DNA of 64,000 nucleotides from Bacillus alkalicellulosilyticus (GCF_002019795.1 NZ_KV917381.1:3442068-3506067); one strand, 5' to 3'; shown: positions 17,774-27,554, counted from the stretch's first letter. The notes: generated by a model from the letters alone, not told the origin. Program-made: numbers and translations.

Positions 17774-18361
17774 ATGAAAAAACTATTATGGCTTACATTT
17801 GCCGTTTTCACTATATCATTCTTTTCTACTACTGTTGCTGACGCCAATACTGTTCATAACGTAAGAAGTGGCGACACTCTATGGAAAATAGCTAATCAAT
17901 ATGGAGTACCTGTTCAAACTATTAAACAAAGAAACAATCGCACAAATGATATGATTTTTATTGGTGAAAGGTTAACGATTCCTGCAAGTCTATCAGCAAG
18001 TGAACGTGACTTATTAGCAAGACTAGTTAGAGCAGAAGCTGAAGGAGAACCTTACGCAGGAAAAGTCGCTGTTGCTACTGTAGTATTAAACCGTGTTGAT
18101 AATAGACAATTTCCAAACACTGTTCGCTCAGTTATTAATGAAGTAACACCAACAGGACATTATGCCTTTTCTCCAGTTGCTAATGGAGCGATTAATCGTC
18201 CTGCTGACCGTGACTCGATTCGAGCTGTTAATGAAGCGTTAGCTTTTCGTGGACAGGGAAGTGGTTCTTTATATTTCTATAATCCACGTACAGCAACAAA
18301 TCAATGGATTACGACAAGAACAGTAACAGTTCGAATTGGTAATCACGTATTTGCTAAATAA
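17774..18361 (+). CDS. LysM + SleB-type cell wall hydrolase (YkvT-like)
   Basis: A 195-residue secreted protein with a signal peptide (cleavage probably after ADA at 22-24), one LysM domain (VRSGDTLWKIANQYGVP, about 29-70) and a SleB/CwlJ hydrolase_2 domain (ARLVRAEAEGEPYAGKVAVATVVLNRV, about 82-108), in which the glutamate of RAEAEGE is the likely catalytic residue. It would bind and cut peptidoglycan as a lytic transglycosylase-type enzyme. The ribosome site is AAGGAGG. The 17408-17773 gap before it holds the divergent promoters; I see no further gene there. Confidence 0.88.
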   Translation: MKKLLWLTFAVFTISFFSTTVADANTVHNVRSGDTLWKIANQYGVPVQTIKQRNNRTNDMIFIGERLTIPASLSASERDLLARLVRAEAEGEPYAGKVAVATVVLNRVDNRQFPNTVRSVINEVTPTGHYAFSPVANGAINRPADRDSIRAVNEALAFRGQGSGSLYFYNPRTATNQWITTRTVTVRIGNHVFAK

Positions 18362-18374
18362 TTTATCTAACCAT

Positions 18375-18420
18375 CAGTGTCAAAGGGATTCAACTTATCC
18401 TTTCTGACACTGTTTTTTTT
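18375..18420 (+). terminator. Terminator after the cell wall hydrolase
   Basis: CAGTGTCA (18375-18382) pairs with TGACACTG (18405-18412), extended by AAGG/CCTT, followed by nine T. Confidence 0.85.
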
Positions 18421-18570
18421 TATTATTCTTATACATTAGGGTTAACATACTCATTCAAAGCTGAAATTCTTATGGGAATACGGTATGATAATGGTTACAG
18501 TGGTAATCAAATACAAAAATATGTTTAGTCGTAACCTTACCATTTATTTTTAGCCACAAAGGACGTGACA

Positions 18571-21111
18571 TTGTTGAAAATCATCTTATCACATGTCAAT
18601 ACAGACTTCGATGCGTTAGCTTCTATGTTAGCTGCTAGGAAGTTATATCCTCATGCCACAATAGTTATCTCAGACAAGCAATATATTACGGTTAAACAAT
18701 TTCTCGCTATTTATCGAGATACATTCGAATTTATAACTATACATCAAGTTGATTGGGATAGTGTGACTGATATTATTTTAGTCGATGTTCAATCTCTTTC
18801 ACGTACGGGCTGTCCTTTAAACAAAACTCAAGTAAATTTAAAAATATATGACCATCATCCTCTGCAAGCTGAATATATCGGAGATGAATATCATCAAATC
18901 GAACAAATTGGAGCAACGATTACTCTTTTATTAGAAGAAATCCAGCAAAAAAATATACCCGTAACACCATTTGAGTCAACAATATACGGTCTAGGGTTGT
19001 ATACTGACACAGGTTCTTTTACATATAAAACGACAACAAAACGTGATTTAGAAGTTGCTAGTTTTTTGTTGGAAAAAGGGATGAACTTAGAGCTAATTAA
19101 CCGATTCTCTCAACAAATCTTTTTTGAGCGGTCTCCTTTATTACATACATTACTTCAAAATGAACAGGAATATTCCATAAATGGGGTAAACATCGTTGTC
19201 AGTAGTCATCAACAGGACTTATTTGAAGGCGGATTAGCAACCGTAACACGTAAATTGCTTGATGCTACTGGGGCTGATGCCGTGATTACAGTGGTCCAAA
19301 TGGAAAAAAGGTTGTATATTGTCGGTCGGGCCACTTCCGATCGTATAAATCTCCTTCCCCTTTTTACGGAACTTGGGGGCGGCGGTCACAAACATGCAGC
19401 TTCAGTTACTCTAAAAAAGGGTGAGCTTGAAAAAATACGTCACACCGTTAGTGAGCAATTAGGTTGCATCATTCTACCTGCAATTACGGCCAAAGCGATT
19501 ATGTCTACGCCTGTTAGAAGCATACCTCCAGACACATCTTTAGACGACGCAGCTGAAATCATGTTTCGCTTTGGACACACGGGTCTGCCGGTTAAAGCAG
19601 ATGGCGAACTAATTGGAATGATTTCAAGAAGAGATGTTGATAAAGGAACTCATCATGGTTTAGGTCATGCACCAGTGAAAGCCTATATGAGTAAAAAAGT
19701 ATACACGATTCTTCCTCAAACTACTTTAGAAGAAATTCAACAGACATTAATAAAATACAACATTGGTCGTCTTCCTGTCATGGATGGGAACCAAATCATT
19801 GGGATTGTATCCCGTACGGACATCATTGAGGTGCTTCATAATGATTCGTTACGTAAGCGATTACGGAATGACGCAATTAATGATGAAAAGGCATCATTTA
19901 CTGAAGAAATGAAGAGTTATTTTACGCCTAGTGTTTTTTTGTTATTACAAAAAATAGGAAGGCTTGCCGATGAATACGAACTCAATATTTATATGATTGG
20001 TGGTATTGTCAGAGACTTGCTGTTGCAACGGCCAAATGATGATATTGATTTAGTTGTTGAAGGTGATGCCATTTTATTTTCAAAACAGTTGGTTGAACGC
20101 TACGGTGGCGAAACTAAAGAACATCATACTTTTGGGACAGCGACTTGGTATCTTGATTCCTTTCACATTGATATTGTTAGTTCTAGAACAGAATATTATG
20201 AAAAACCAGCTGCGTTACCAACAGTGGAACACTCTAATCTTCGTCATGATTTAGTGCGAAGAGATTTCACCATTAATGCCATGGCCATTGTTTTGAACGA
20301 TGTAAAATTCGGGAAATTAATTGATTTTTTTAATGGAATGGAAGACCTAAAAAAAGGGTGTGTTCGGATATTACATAATCTAAGTTTTATTGACGACCCA
20401 ACACGTTTAATTCGAGCGATTCGCTTTGAGTTGCGATTAGGCTTCAATATGGACCCAGAAACCGAAGATTTTGCAAAATCATCGATTTATACGATTAAGG
20501 ATGTGTCTCCTTCAAGACTTCTTGTTGAGTTCAAGAAGTTGTTTCAAGAAGGACTGCCTTATCAAGCCATGAGTAGGCTAAACTCCGTTGGCTTTTGGAT
20601 GGGCTTGACTGGTAAATCTCTTACTGAGCATGAATTAACAATGGTAAAACAACTCACTCATTCGTTTAGTGCTCAATCTGATTGGTTTTATTATTTGCTT
20701 TTCTCGTTTCTCCACAGAGCGTGCTGGGAGGAAAAAATAGAACCCTATATTGAAACAAAAAGGCAAAGAAAAATTGCAAATGAAATTAAGGAACTTTTTA
20801 CTATCCGAACAAAAAATGACTTGTTATTAGGCGAGTTGCACCGTCAATTTTCACATATTTCATTGGAGACGATTCGATTCTTGTCCATTTGTATGGAACC
20901 TCAAAAGATCTTGTTACTTGAATATCTCGAAAAAAGACAAAAGCTTGTTGACATTGGATTTCGGGGTGATGAGCTACAGAATCTAAACATAAAACCTGGA
21001 CCAATTTATAAAAAAGCTATACTTACATCAGAGATAGCTTTTATGAATAATGTGTTTACAACAAAAGAGCAAGCATTGTACTGGTTAAAAAAAGAGCTTG
21101 AAAACAAATGA
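18571..21111 (+). CDS. DHH-CBS-CBS-tRNA nucleotidyltransferase fusion
   Basis: A protein of about 846 residues. The N-terminal DHH phosphoesterase has NTDFDALAS (about 10-18), DHHPLQ (about 93-98) and GLYTDTGSF (about 146), with DHHA1 GGGGHKHAAS at about 268. Two CBS domains follow (about 308-365 and 368-430). Then comes a class II poly(A) polymerase/CCA-adding type domain (MIGGIVRDLLL about 474, DDIDLVVEGD, RRDFTINAMA about 562, DDPTRLIRAIRFE about 607) and a helical tail. A ribosome site AAAGGA at 18558 suits TTG 18571 or 18574 better than GTG 18565. It probably processes tRNA or short RNA ends under nucleotide control through CBS. The combination of nuclease-like and polymerase-like domains is known from A-adding enzymes of some bacteria. 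Confidence 0.85.
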   Translation: MLKIILSHVNTDFDALASMLAARKLYPHATIVISDKQYITVKQFLAIYRDTFEFITIHQVDWDSVTDIILVDVQSLSRTGCPLNKTQVNLKIYDHHPLQAEYIGDEYHQIEQIGATITLLLEEIQQKNIPVTPFESTIYGLGLYTDTGSFTYKTTTKRDLEVASFLLEKGMNLELINRFSQQIFFERSPLLHTLLQNEQEYSINGVNIVVSSHQQDLFEGGLATVTRKLLDATGADAVITVVQMEKRLYIVGRATSDRINLLPLFTELGGGGHKHAASVTLKKGELEKIRHTVSEQLGCIILPAITAKAIMSTPVRSIPPDTSLDDAAEIMFRFGHTGLPVKADGELIGMISRRDVDKGTHHGLGHAPVKAYMSKKVYTILPQTTLEEIQQTLIKYNIGRLPVMDGNQIIGIVSRTDIIEVLHNDSLRKRLRNDAINDEKASFTEEMKSYFTPSVFLLLQKIGRLADEYELNIYMIGGIVRDLLLQRPNDDIDLVVEGDAILFSKQLVERYGGETKEHHTFGTATWYLDSFHIDIVSSRTEYYEKPAALPTVEHSNLRHDLVRRDFTINAMAIVLNDVKFGKLIDFFNGMEDLKKGCVRILHNLSFIDDPTRLIRAIRFELRLGFNMDPETEDFAKSSIYTIKDVSPSRLLVEFKKLFQEGLPYQAMSRLNSVGFWMGLTGKSLTEHELTMVKQLTHSFSAQSDWFYYLLFSFLHRACWEEKIEPYIETKRQRKIANEIKELFTIRTKNDLLLGELHRQFSHISLETIRFLSICMEPQKILLLEYLEKRQKLVDIGFRGDELQNLNIKPGPIYKKAILTSEIAFMNNVFTTKEQALYWLKKELENK

Positions 21112-21140
21112 AGTAGTGCCAATTTACACTAATTGCTTAG

Positions 21141-21188
21141 AGGTCAGGATAAAAGGTAAACAACCTATTTCCCGACCTTTTCTTTTTT
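21141..21188 (+). terminator. Terminator after the nucleotidyltransferase fusion
   Basis: AGGTC (21141-21145) pairs with GACCT (21174-21178), and inner AGG/CCT pairs extend the stem. A T-rich run follows. Confidence 0.55.
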
Positions 21189-21350
21189 TATGATTTATTG
21201 CTTAATTTTTCATTTCATAACATCACATTCCTTACAAATACTAAAACAAACAGATTTTCACCTATTGAAATCATGTCCGGAGATAATACCTACATTCTAC
21301 ATTTTTTACTACAACATCTGTTTCTTACTCTAATAAATGGGAGGAAAACA

Positions 21351-22307
21351 ATGGGGTCTCGTATTTATAGAAAGAATAAACGACGGAAAAGAATAATGTG
21401 GTCTTTCATTGGAATCATTTCTGTATTCTTAATTAGTTTTGTTACGTATAGTGCTAACCAATATCAATACGGCCTTAGTCAATCGTTACAAGGAAAACCG
21501 CCTGGAACAAATGTCGAAAAAGAAGAAATTGAGTTTAATGCAGATGAACCACTGAATGATGAAATCATAAACATTTTATTCGTAGGCACTGATGAAAGAA
21601 ATGGGGAGAAATCAAGAACAGATACAATTATGATTGGACAATATGACCCAACAAACTCCACAGCAAAAATAGCTTCCATCATGCGAGATTGCTTTGTGGA
21701 AATACCAGGCTACCAAAGTAACAAAATAAACACCTCCTTCTTTTTAGGCGGACCAGAATTGTTGCGACAAACCATTAAGGATAATTTCGATATTGATATT
21801 CATTATTATGCCATGGTGAACTTTGAGGGGTTTGTTAACGTTGTTGATACGATTGCACCAGATGGAATTACGGTCAACATCGACCATCCAATGAAATATC
21901 GAGATGAAATCAATTTTCAATCTGGGATTCAAACATTACATGGAGAAGATTCTTTAAAATATGTACGTTTTCGAAATGACCACTTAAATGACTTTGGAAG
22001 AGTTCAACGGCAACAAGAAGTACTTACAATCCTAAAAGATAAACTTTTATCTGTTAAGGGAATGACAAGAATCCCACAATTGGTTGGTGCCATCGAACCT
22101 CATGTTGACACGAACTTACCTTCAAGTAAGATGGTCAGTTTAACCTTGGACTTTGTTTTTCATCCTGTAAACGAAATTGATACTTTAACCATTCCAGTAG
22201 AAGATGGGTTTGTAGATAAGCGCTATCCTCGCGTTGGACAAGTCCTTGAATTAGACCTTGAAAAAAATAAAGAAGCACTTCACCATTTTTTCTCCATAAA
22301 ATCATAA
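21351..22307 (+). CDS. LytR-CpsA-Psr (LCP) family phosphotransferase
   Basis: A 318-residue membrane-anchored protein with a short basic cytoplasmic tail (about 1-17), one membrane helix (about 18-37) and an extracellular LCP domain. The catalytic and lipid-binding motifs are DERNGEKSRTDTIMI (about 84-98), SIMRDCFVEI, the KINTSFFLGGPELL block and the R-F-R-N-D...DFGRVQRQQ segment (about 205-222). LCP enzymes attach teichoic acids or other polymers to peptidoglycan. ATG 21351 has GGGAGG and is chosen over the longer frame. It is a single gene ending in a palindromic terminator next to a repeat. Confidence 0.9.
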   Translation: MGSRIYRKNKRRKRIMWSFIGIISVFLISFVTYSANQYQYGLSQSLQGKPPGTNVEKEEIEFNADEPLNDEIINILFVGTDERNGEKSRTDTIMIGQYDPTNSTAKIASIMRDCFVEIPGYQSNKINTSFFLGGPELLRQTIKDNFDIDIHYYAMVNFEGFVNVVDTIAPDGITVNIDHPMKYRDEINFQSGIQTLHGEDSLKYVRFRNDHLNDFGRVQRQQEVLTILKDKLLSVKGMTRIPQLVGAIEPHVDTNLPSSKMVSLTLDFVFHPVNEIDTLTIPVEDGFVDKRYPRVGQVLELDLEKNKEALHHFFSIKS

Positions 22308-22332
22308 GAAAAACCGCTAGCGGTCTTTTCTT
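22306..22332 (+). terminator. Palindrome at the LCP stop codon
   Basis: AAGAAAAACCGC pairs with GCGGTCTTTTCTT (one extra base) around CTAG. The left arm overlaps the stop codon. The core matches the palindrome at the catalase stop, and a copy of the interspersed repeat follows in both cases. Confidence 0.65.
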
Positions 22333-22336
22333 AATT

Positions 22337-22424
22337 GCGATGCGCGAAGCCACTGCCCTCTCTGGAAAAGTATATTAATAAGTGTACTTCTTATTAATAT
22401 ACGCGCAGTGAGCGAAGCCATCGC
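22337..22424 (+). repeat. Interspersed repeat, copy B
   Basis: Begins GCGATGCGCGAAGCCACTGC and ends GCAGTGAGCGAAGCCATCGC, nearly identical to copy A at the ends. The inner stem (TATATTAATAAG and TTATTAATATA) keeps its pairing although the bases differ from copy A, which suggests the structure matters. Confidence 0.82.
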
Positions 22425-22448
22425 CCTTCATCGATTATTCCCTAAAAA

Positions 22449-22536
22449 GCGAAGGTCAAGCAAAGCCACTGCTTTTTTAAAGTGTTTTTACAAGTGCCTT
22501 TCATGTCAAACACGCGCAGTGTTCGAAGCCAGTGCC
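22449..22536 (+). repeat. Interspersed repeat, diverged copy C
   Basis: GCGAAGGTCAAGCAAAGCCACTGC ends the left part (positions 22449-22472) and a CGCGCAGTGTTCGAAGCC block the right. The following text (CTTCCTGAACT, then ACAAAAC) matches the sequence after copy A, so the repeat is longer than the 89-bp stem-loop. It sits in tandem behind copy B. Confidence 0.6.
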
Positions 22537-22591
22537 CTTCCTGAACTAGCTTACAAAACACCTATGACAAAACTGATAATTTTATTAAAAA

Positions 22592-22627
22592 AAACAACCA
22601 AAAGTCAATGCTGACTTTTGGTTGTTT
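22592..22627. terminator. Bidirectional terminator, LCP / fabF
   Basis: AAACAACCAAAAGTCA (22592-22607) pairs perfectly with TGACTTTTGGTTGTTT (22612-22627), with T runs on both strands. It ends fabF transcription from the right and anything reading through the repeats from the left. Confidence 0.9.
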
Positions 22628-22631
22628 TTTT

Positions 22632-23867
22632 TTAGTACTTTTTAAAAACAAGGGTTGCGTTGTGTCCCCCGAAGCCTAATGAATTACTCATGGCTACGTT
22701 AACCTCTTGTTTTCTTGCTTCGTTTGGAACATAATCTAAATCACATTCTGGGTCCGGTGTTTCGTAATTTATCGTTGGAGGGATAATTCCATCCTTAATG
22801 GCTCTTACCGTAAGAATCGCTTCAACAGCACCGGCTGCACCTAAAAGGTGACCCGTCATTGATTTGGTTGAGCTAACGGCAAGCTTGTAAGCATGCTCTC
22901 CAAATACCTTCTTAAGTGCCATCGTTTCGAATTTATCATTATACAGTGTACTCGTCCCATGAGCATTCATATACTGAACCTCTTCTGGCTGAATCCCTCC
23001 ATCATTTAAAGCTTGTTTCATCGCACGAGCTCCGCCTTCTCCTTCTGGAGCTGGGGCTGTTACATGATACGCATCACCAGTTGCTCCATACCCCACAATT
23101 TCAGCATATATTTTAGCTCCACGGGCTAACGCAGATTCTAAAGATTCAAGAATTAAGATACCTGCTCCTTCCCCCATCACAAAACCATCTCGATTTGCAT
23201 CAAATGGACGAGAAGCCGTTTGAGGATCTTCATTTGTGGAGACTGCTTTTGCCGAACAGAAACCAGCAACTGCCATATCCGTAATTGGTGCCTCTGCCCC
23301 ACCAGTAATCATAATATCGGCATCTCCTCGTTGGATGACTTTAAATGCATCACCAATCGAGTTTGTACCAGAAGCACAAGCTGTCACCGAACATGAATTA
23401 ATTCCTTTTGCTCCTGTAATAATTGAAACTTGTCCTGACGCCATATCTGGAATCATCATCGGAACAAAGAAAGGACTTACTCGACGATACCCTTTTTGTT
23501 CAAATGCTCTAAATTGTTCTTGATATGTTTCCATTCCACCGATACCCGAACCAATCCAAACGCCTACACGTGGAGCAATGTCCTCTGTAATTTCTAATGA
23601 TGCATCCTTTAACGCCATTAACGAAGAGGCAACCGCAAATTGAGTAAAGCGGTCCATCTTACGGGCTTCTTTTTTATCCATAAATACGGAAGGATCAAAG
23701 TCCTTTACTTCAGCAGAAACACTGATTGGAAACTTTGAGGCATCAACCCTTGTCAATGGTCCAATCCCTGACACTCCAGAAATGGCATTATTCCAAAAAG
23801 TTTCTGCGTCTAGTCCTATTGGTGTAACTGCACCAACACCTGTTACAACTACGCGAGTCTTGCTCAT
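22632..23867 (-). CDS. fabF: Beta-ketoacyl-ACP synthase II
   Basis: A 411-residue condensing enzyme of type II fatty acid elongation. The active-site cysteine is in [11 protein letters not shown] (about residue 163) and the two histidines in [11 protein letters not shown] (about 303) and [12 protein letters not shown] (about 340). It follows fabH with a 48-base gap, and the pair forms the usual Bacillus fabHA-fabF operon controlled by FapR. Confidence 0.97.
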   Translation of the reverse strand: MSKTRVVVTGVGAVTPIGLDAETFWNNAISGVSGIGPLTRVDASKFPISVSAEVKDFDPSVFMDKKEARKMDRFTQFAVASSLMALKDASLEITEDIAPRVGVWIGSGIGGMETYQEQFRAFEQKGYRRVSPFFVPMMIPDMASGQVSIITGAKGINSCSVTACASGTNSIGDAFKVIQRGDADIMITGGAEAPITDMAVAGFCSAKAVSTNEDPQTASRPFDANRDGFVMGEGAGILILESLESALARGAKIYAEIVGYGATGDAYHVTAPAPEGEGGARAMKQALNDGGIQPEEVQYMNAHGTSTLYNDKFETMALKKVFGEHAYKLAVSSTKSMTGHLLGAAGAVEAILTVRAIKDGIIPPTINYETPDPECDLDYVPNEARKQEVNVAMSNSLGFGGHNATLVFKKY

Positions 23868-23915
23868 TACCTATCACTCCTCTATCAATATACTACATAG
23901 TCATGTTTCTATTGT

Positions 23916-24854
23916 TTAACGACCCCATCGAAGAGCAACAGCTCCCCAAACAAGACCAGCACCAAACCCAACAAGAACAACGGTATCTCCATCTTTGATT
24001 TTACCATTTTTTAGCTCTTCTACCAAGGCGATTGGAATCGAAGCTGAAGATGTATTTCCATACTTTTTCACAGTGGTAGACATCTTTTCAGGTGGTAATC
24101 CAAGTCGTTCTCTTGCCGATTCCATGATTCGTATGTTCGCTTGGTGAGGCACAAGGAAGTCAACGTCTTCTTTAGTTAACCCTGCTTTCTCAATAACGCC
24201 TAATGCAGATTCTCCCATTTGACGAACAGCAAATTTAAATACTTCTCGTCCATTCATAAAAATGAATTTATCTTGAAGGTGAATATGCATTCCACCGCTT
24301 CCATCAGAACCAAGTTCAAATGCTAATATTCCCTTTTCCTCTGAAACAGGACCAAGAACAGCAGCACCTGCACCATCACCGAATAAGACAGCAGTATTAC
24401 GGTCTTCCATATCTGTCACTGCTGAGAGCTTTTCGACGCCAACCACTAATACATGTTGATAGGCACCATTCTCAATGAATTGTTGTGCCGTTACAATACC
24501 ATATATAAAACCTGCACATGCAGCACTAATATCCATTGCTGCTGCATTTTTTGCACCTAATTGATCCTGAATCATTGCCGAAACAGAAGGAAACGCCATA
24601 TCAGGTGTAACAGTCGCAACAACAATTAAGTCTATTTCTTCAGCTGACACATTCGCTTGTTCTAACGCATCCTTTGCTGCTTCTAAAGCCATATGCGAAG
24701 ACTTCCTATTTTCAGAAGCCATTCTTCTCTCTTCTATTCCCGTTCTTGTCCGAATCCATTCATCAGTCGTATCTAATCTTTTTTCAAAGTCTAGATTCGT
24801 CACAAGTTGATCTCCTACACTACTACCCATACCAAGTATTCCAGCTTTTGTCAC
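23916..24854 (-). CDS. fabH: Beta-ketoacyl-ACP synthase III
   Basis: A 312-residue enzyme that starts fatty acid synthesis by condensing acyl-CoA with malonyl-ACP. The catalytic cysteine is in [12 protein letters not shown] (about 112), the histidine in [11 protein letters not shown] (about 238) and the asparagine in [10 protein letters not shown] (about 268). It is the first gene of the fabH-fabF operon. A FapR-type operator lies 48-66 bases before the start codon. Confidence 0.97.
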   Translation of the reverse strand: MTKAGILGMGSSVGDQLVTNLDFEKRLDTTDEWIRTRTGIEERRMASENRKSSHMALEAAKDALEQANVSAEEIDLIVVATVTPDMAFPSVSAMIQDQLGAKNAAAMDISAACAGFIYGIVTAQQFIENGAYQHVLVVGVEKLSAVTDMEDRNTAVLFGDGAGAAVLGPVSEEKGILAFELGSDGSGGMHIHLQDKFIFMNGREVFKFAVRQMGESALGVIEKAGLTKEDVDFLVPHQANIRIMESARERLGLPPEKMSTTVKKYGNTSSASIPIALVEELKNGKIKDGDTVVLVGFGAGLVWGAVALRWGR

Positions 24855-24901
24855 TTTTCTTCCCCCTTACCCTTAAACCTATTTTCGATTTACAGGTAAT
24901 T

Positions 24902-24920
24902 ATTAAGACCTGATACTAAT
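24902..24920 (-). promoter_or_regulatory. FapR operator
   Basis: ATTAAGACCTGATACTAAT (reverse ATTAGTATCAGGTCTTAAT) matches the published Bacillus FapR site pattern almost completely, with the inverted halves TTAGTA and its partner. It sits just upstream of fabH, so malonyl-CoA should relieve repression of fabH-fabF. Confidence 0.88.
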
Positions 24921-25037
24921 TTTATAATAATAAATTAAGATTGTCCATGCTAGAAATATATGATGTCCGTCCAAACTTTACTTCTTTTTTTTCATACAAT
25001 ATTAGTAAATAGTCCATAAAAAGGAGGAAATGGAAAT

Positions 25038-25304
25038 ATGTCAAATGTGAATAATCAAAATGAAAGACCAAGAGATCCATTTAGTCACTTTCTTTTTGGT
25101 CCACCTCCATCAAGGCAACAACCAACAAACACAGAACTGAAACAAATGACATCCGAGCCAAATGCACCTGCTGAAGAAGATAACTCATTTATAGGAAAAC
25201 TGGAAAAAGCCGTCATGCTTATTCAACTTTTTGCACCAACTCCTGAACAGCTATCTCCTTACTTAAAAAAACTAGAATCATTTACAAAACAAAAAGGAAG
25301 CTAG
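25038..25304 (+). CDS. Small hypothetical protein
   Basis: An 88-residue protein with a good AAAGGAGG ribosome site. The N-terminal half is disordered and rich in Asn, Pro and Gln (RDPFSHFLFGPPPSRQQ), the C-terminal half forms one helix (SFIGKLEKAVMLIQLFAPTPEQL). I do not recognise a family. It sits divergently from fabH where Bacillus subtilis has small genes of unknown role. Confidence 0.65.
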   Translation: MSNVNNQNERPRDPFSHFLFGPPPSRQQPTNTELKQMTSEPNAPAEEDNSFIGKLEKAVMLIQLFAPTPEQLSPYLKKLESFTKQKGS

Positions 25305-25459
25305 AATCTTCACCCTATGTAAAGTCTTTTATAAGGAAAAAGACTTATAAAAAACGCTAATGGTGAGGGTCCTGAAAAAAGCTTCAGTCCCCTCCCATCA
25401 GACGGCATGTTAGTGATAATGTACACCTAGCACTTTACTACTGGTGCGATTTTTTTAAC

Positions 25460-25798
25460 TTACCAAGCTCCTGGTCCAAATCCAGGTTGACCCCAACCGT
25501 AGCCTGGGTGATGCTGTTGTGGCGCTCCTGGACCAAATCCGTGTCCTGGAAATGGTGGATATCCTCCTCCGAAACCTGGTCGTGGTCCTCCAAAACCTGG
25601 TCGTGGTCCAAAACCTGGGTGTGCAGGCGCTCCTCCAAAACCGCCGCCTCCTAAGCCACCACCGAATAGAAGTGGGCCTGCCGCTAGCCCAGCTAACCCT
25701 CCTGCTAAAAAGGGAAATGCTCCACCAGCAGCTCCCGGAAATAGTCTTTGGTCATAGTCGTTACGTGTATACATTGGGTAGTGAGAATAATAGTTCAT
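25460..25798 (-). CDS. Glycine/proline-rich protein, possibly coat-like
   Basis: A 112-residue protein starting MNYYSHYPMYTRNDYDQ with AAAGGAG upstream. The middle is a Gly/Ala hydrophobic stretch (about 25-50) and the C-terminus consists of imperfect GFG-P repeats rich in Gly, Pro, His and Trp. Such composition is seen in Bacillus spore coat and surface proteins, but no domain proves it. The base composition is GC-richer than its neighbours because of the repeats. Confidence 0.6.
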   Translation of the reverse strand: MNYYSHYPMYTRNDYDQRLFPGAAGGAFPFLAGGLAGLAAGPLLFGGGLGGGGFGGAPAHPGFGPRPGFGGPRPGFGGGYPPFPGHGFGPGAPQQHHPGYGWGQPGFGPGAW

Positions 25799-25935
25799 AG
25801 CCTTAACTCCTTTTTTAAGATATTTCACTACTTATCCTATGTATTGACCTAGAAATTGGAGCTTGTCTCATACTTATATAGGCATACGTCATCCCTTTTT
25901 CTAGTTAAAACATCTGCAATGGCTTAACCCACCAC

Positions 25936-25970
25936 AAAGCCCGTTGTGAGAAACCCTCACAACGGGCTTT
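25936..25970. terminator. Perfect 15-bp hairpin
   Basis: AAAGCCCGTTGTGAG (25936-25950) pairs with CTCACAACGGGCTTT (25956-25970). It lies between the glycine-rich gene and comZ. No long T run follows on either strand. Confidence 0.6.
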
Positions 25971-26004
25971 AAAAGATAGCGGCGGTTTCGCTCATTGCTT
26001 AAAG

Positions 26005-26042
26005 GGTGTGACAAAAGGTTAAAAAAAACCTTTTGTCACACC
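26005..26042. terminator. Hairpin downstream of comZ
   Basis: GGTGTGACAAAAGGTT (26005-26020) pairs perfectly with AACCTTTTGTCACACC (26027-26042) around six A. It lies 14 bases past the comZ stop and probably ends the med-comZ transcript. Confidence 0.65.
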
Positions 26043-26055
26043 TTCTTTTACTTTT

Positions 26056-26229
26056 CTATTCTTGTTTTCCTAACTCATAAGCATCATTCATTACATTAAG
26101 GAGCATGGTTAGTAAAGGTTGAAGGTCGGCCATCGAAAGTTCGATTCCTTTTTCATCTAACAGTGCCTTTGCTTCTGGCATATGCTTCATTGCAATTTGC
26201 ATAAACTTCATATGTAACTCTTGATCCAA
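26056..26229 (-). CDS. comZ: ComZ, competence regulator
   Basis: A 57-residue helical protein resembling Bacillus ComZ (MKFMQIAMKHMPEAKALLDEKGIELSM pattern, about 7-33; DAYELGK near the end). ComZ is reported to repress comG in B. subtilis. The start is best placed at TTG 26229, six bases after GGTGGAG, which gives the same N-terminal length as the known protein. The GTG at 26241 lies within the ribosome site. It is 41 bases behind med, as in B. subtilis. Confidence 0.85.
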   Translation of the reverse strand: MDQELHMKFMQIAMKHMPEAKALLDEKGIELSMADLQPLLTMLLNVMNDAYELGKQE

Positions 26230-26270
26230 ATTAATCTCCACCTTTTGAGTAACGTTCAGAGATTATACTA

Positions 26271-27257
26271 CTATTTTTTTTGAACTGGTTCAAGCTCTAC
26301 ATTTTCATTAGGCAGTTTTCCTGTAGCTATATAATTTTGAATTTCTTTATTTATTTTTTCTTGAACTTCTTCTGGTACGTGTTGACTATATTCACCAAGA
26401 CTAATTACACCGTCAGCAAAATCATAATAAAGGTTTCCTGATTGAAGTTCCCCTCGATTGAATCGTTCTGCAACAAGTTGGTATAGTGAATCTACATGTT
26501 GAATTGTACTTGTTAGCACCGTAGAACCAGCAAGATCTGATTGGTCATTAATAAAACCAATTACGTAGTTCCCATCCTTTTTTACTTCCTCTAACACAGA
26601 CACATGATATCCATCACCTGTCGGATAGAAAACCTCTACTCCGCTATCACTCATATCGTGGTAAATTTCAAGTGCTTTATCAACATCCGACCAACTATTC
26701 ACGTATTGTACATTGACATCTATAGTAGGCTTTTGATGTTTAGCGCCTTCTATAAAGCCTTTCACCTCGGTCTGCCACTCATATGCAGCAATGACCCCAA
26801 CTTGATTTGTGCTTGTCATTTCAGCAGCCACCATGCCTCCAAAAAAACCCATAGCATGACTCTCAAAGTGTAGGCTAGTCACATTATCACCGTCTACTGC
26901 TCCATTAAAACTCACAAAATGTATATCAGGATAATCACTCCCTAGTGTTGTGAAGTAATCCGCAAAAATTCGACCATGACCAAAGATCAAATTAACATCC
27001 TTTTTCTTAAATTCTTCTATCGCTAATTTTGTAAGTTGTAAATCATTTACTTCCTCTAAAAATACAACTTCGACGTTCAATTCCTTTTGAATTTGTAGTA
27101 ACCCTTGATATCCTTTGCTATTCCACCCTTGGTCATCTCTTGTATCCTCTATTAATAATCCTACCCGCTTAATCTGTGTAGTAGAAGAGCTTGGACTAGA
27201 ACATCCTGTCATAACCAAGATGATGATAATCAAGGTAAACACCAGTTTGTTTCTCAT
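26271..27257 (-). CDS. med: Med, BMP-family lipoprotein
   Basis: A 328-residue lipoprotein of the BMP/PnrA-like periplasmic-binding fold. The signal peptide ends in the lipobox VMTGC (C19). The domain starts RVGLLIEDTRDDQGWNSKGYQG, the family hallmark, and has IFGHGRIFADYF and VFYPTGDGYH downstream. In B. subtilis Med promotes comK expression and competence; PnrA-type relatives bind nucleosides. The pair med-comZ next to fabHF is the conserved Bacillus arrangement. Confidence 0.88.
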   Translation of the reverse strand: MRNKLVFTLIIIILVMTGCSSPSSSTTQIKRVGLLIEDTRDDQGWNSKGYQGLLQIQKELNVEVVFLEEVNDLQLTKLAIEEFKKKDVNLIFGHGRIFADYFTTLGSDYPDIHFVSFNGAVDGDNVTSLHFESHAMGFFGGMVAAEMTSTNQVGVIAAYEWQTEVKGFIEGAKHQKPTIDVNVQYVNSWSDVDKALEIYHDMSDSGVEVFYPTGDGYHVSVLEEVKKDGNYVIGFINDQSDLAGSTVLTSTIQHVDSLYQLVAERFNRGELQSGNLYYDFADGVISLGEYSQHVPEEVQEKINKEIQNYIATGKLPNENVELEPVQKK

Positions 27258-27510
27258 GAGTAGACACTCCTTACTTATTCACCATCAAATATATTATAAA
27301 TCATTTCCTAAATTATTGCTTCATTTTGCGTAACTGGTAGTTATTACCTAAGAAAAACGTCATTGATATTGGTCTTATTTGGCAACAACTATAGTTATTT
27401 TCGACTTTTTATATGAAAATTCCTGTTTTTTCACAGATGTAATAATAGTTTAATAAATTCGTAACAATAACAATTAGAATCGAGAAAGAGATGCACCTCA
27501 TATTCAACAG

Positions 27511-27519
27511 TGGTATAAT
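27511..27519 (+). promoter_or_regulatory. Extended -10 promoter of prfC
   Basis: TGGTATAAT provides a TG-extended consensus -10, about 36 bases before the prfC start. No good -35 is visible, as is common with extended -10 promoters. Confidence 0.6.
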
Positions 27520-27554
27520 AAAAAATACTGTGATTATTGAAAAAGGAGTAATAT

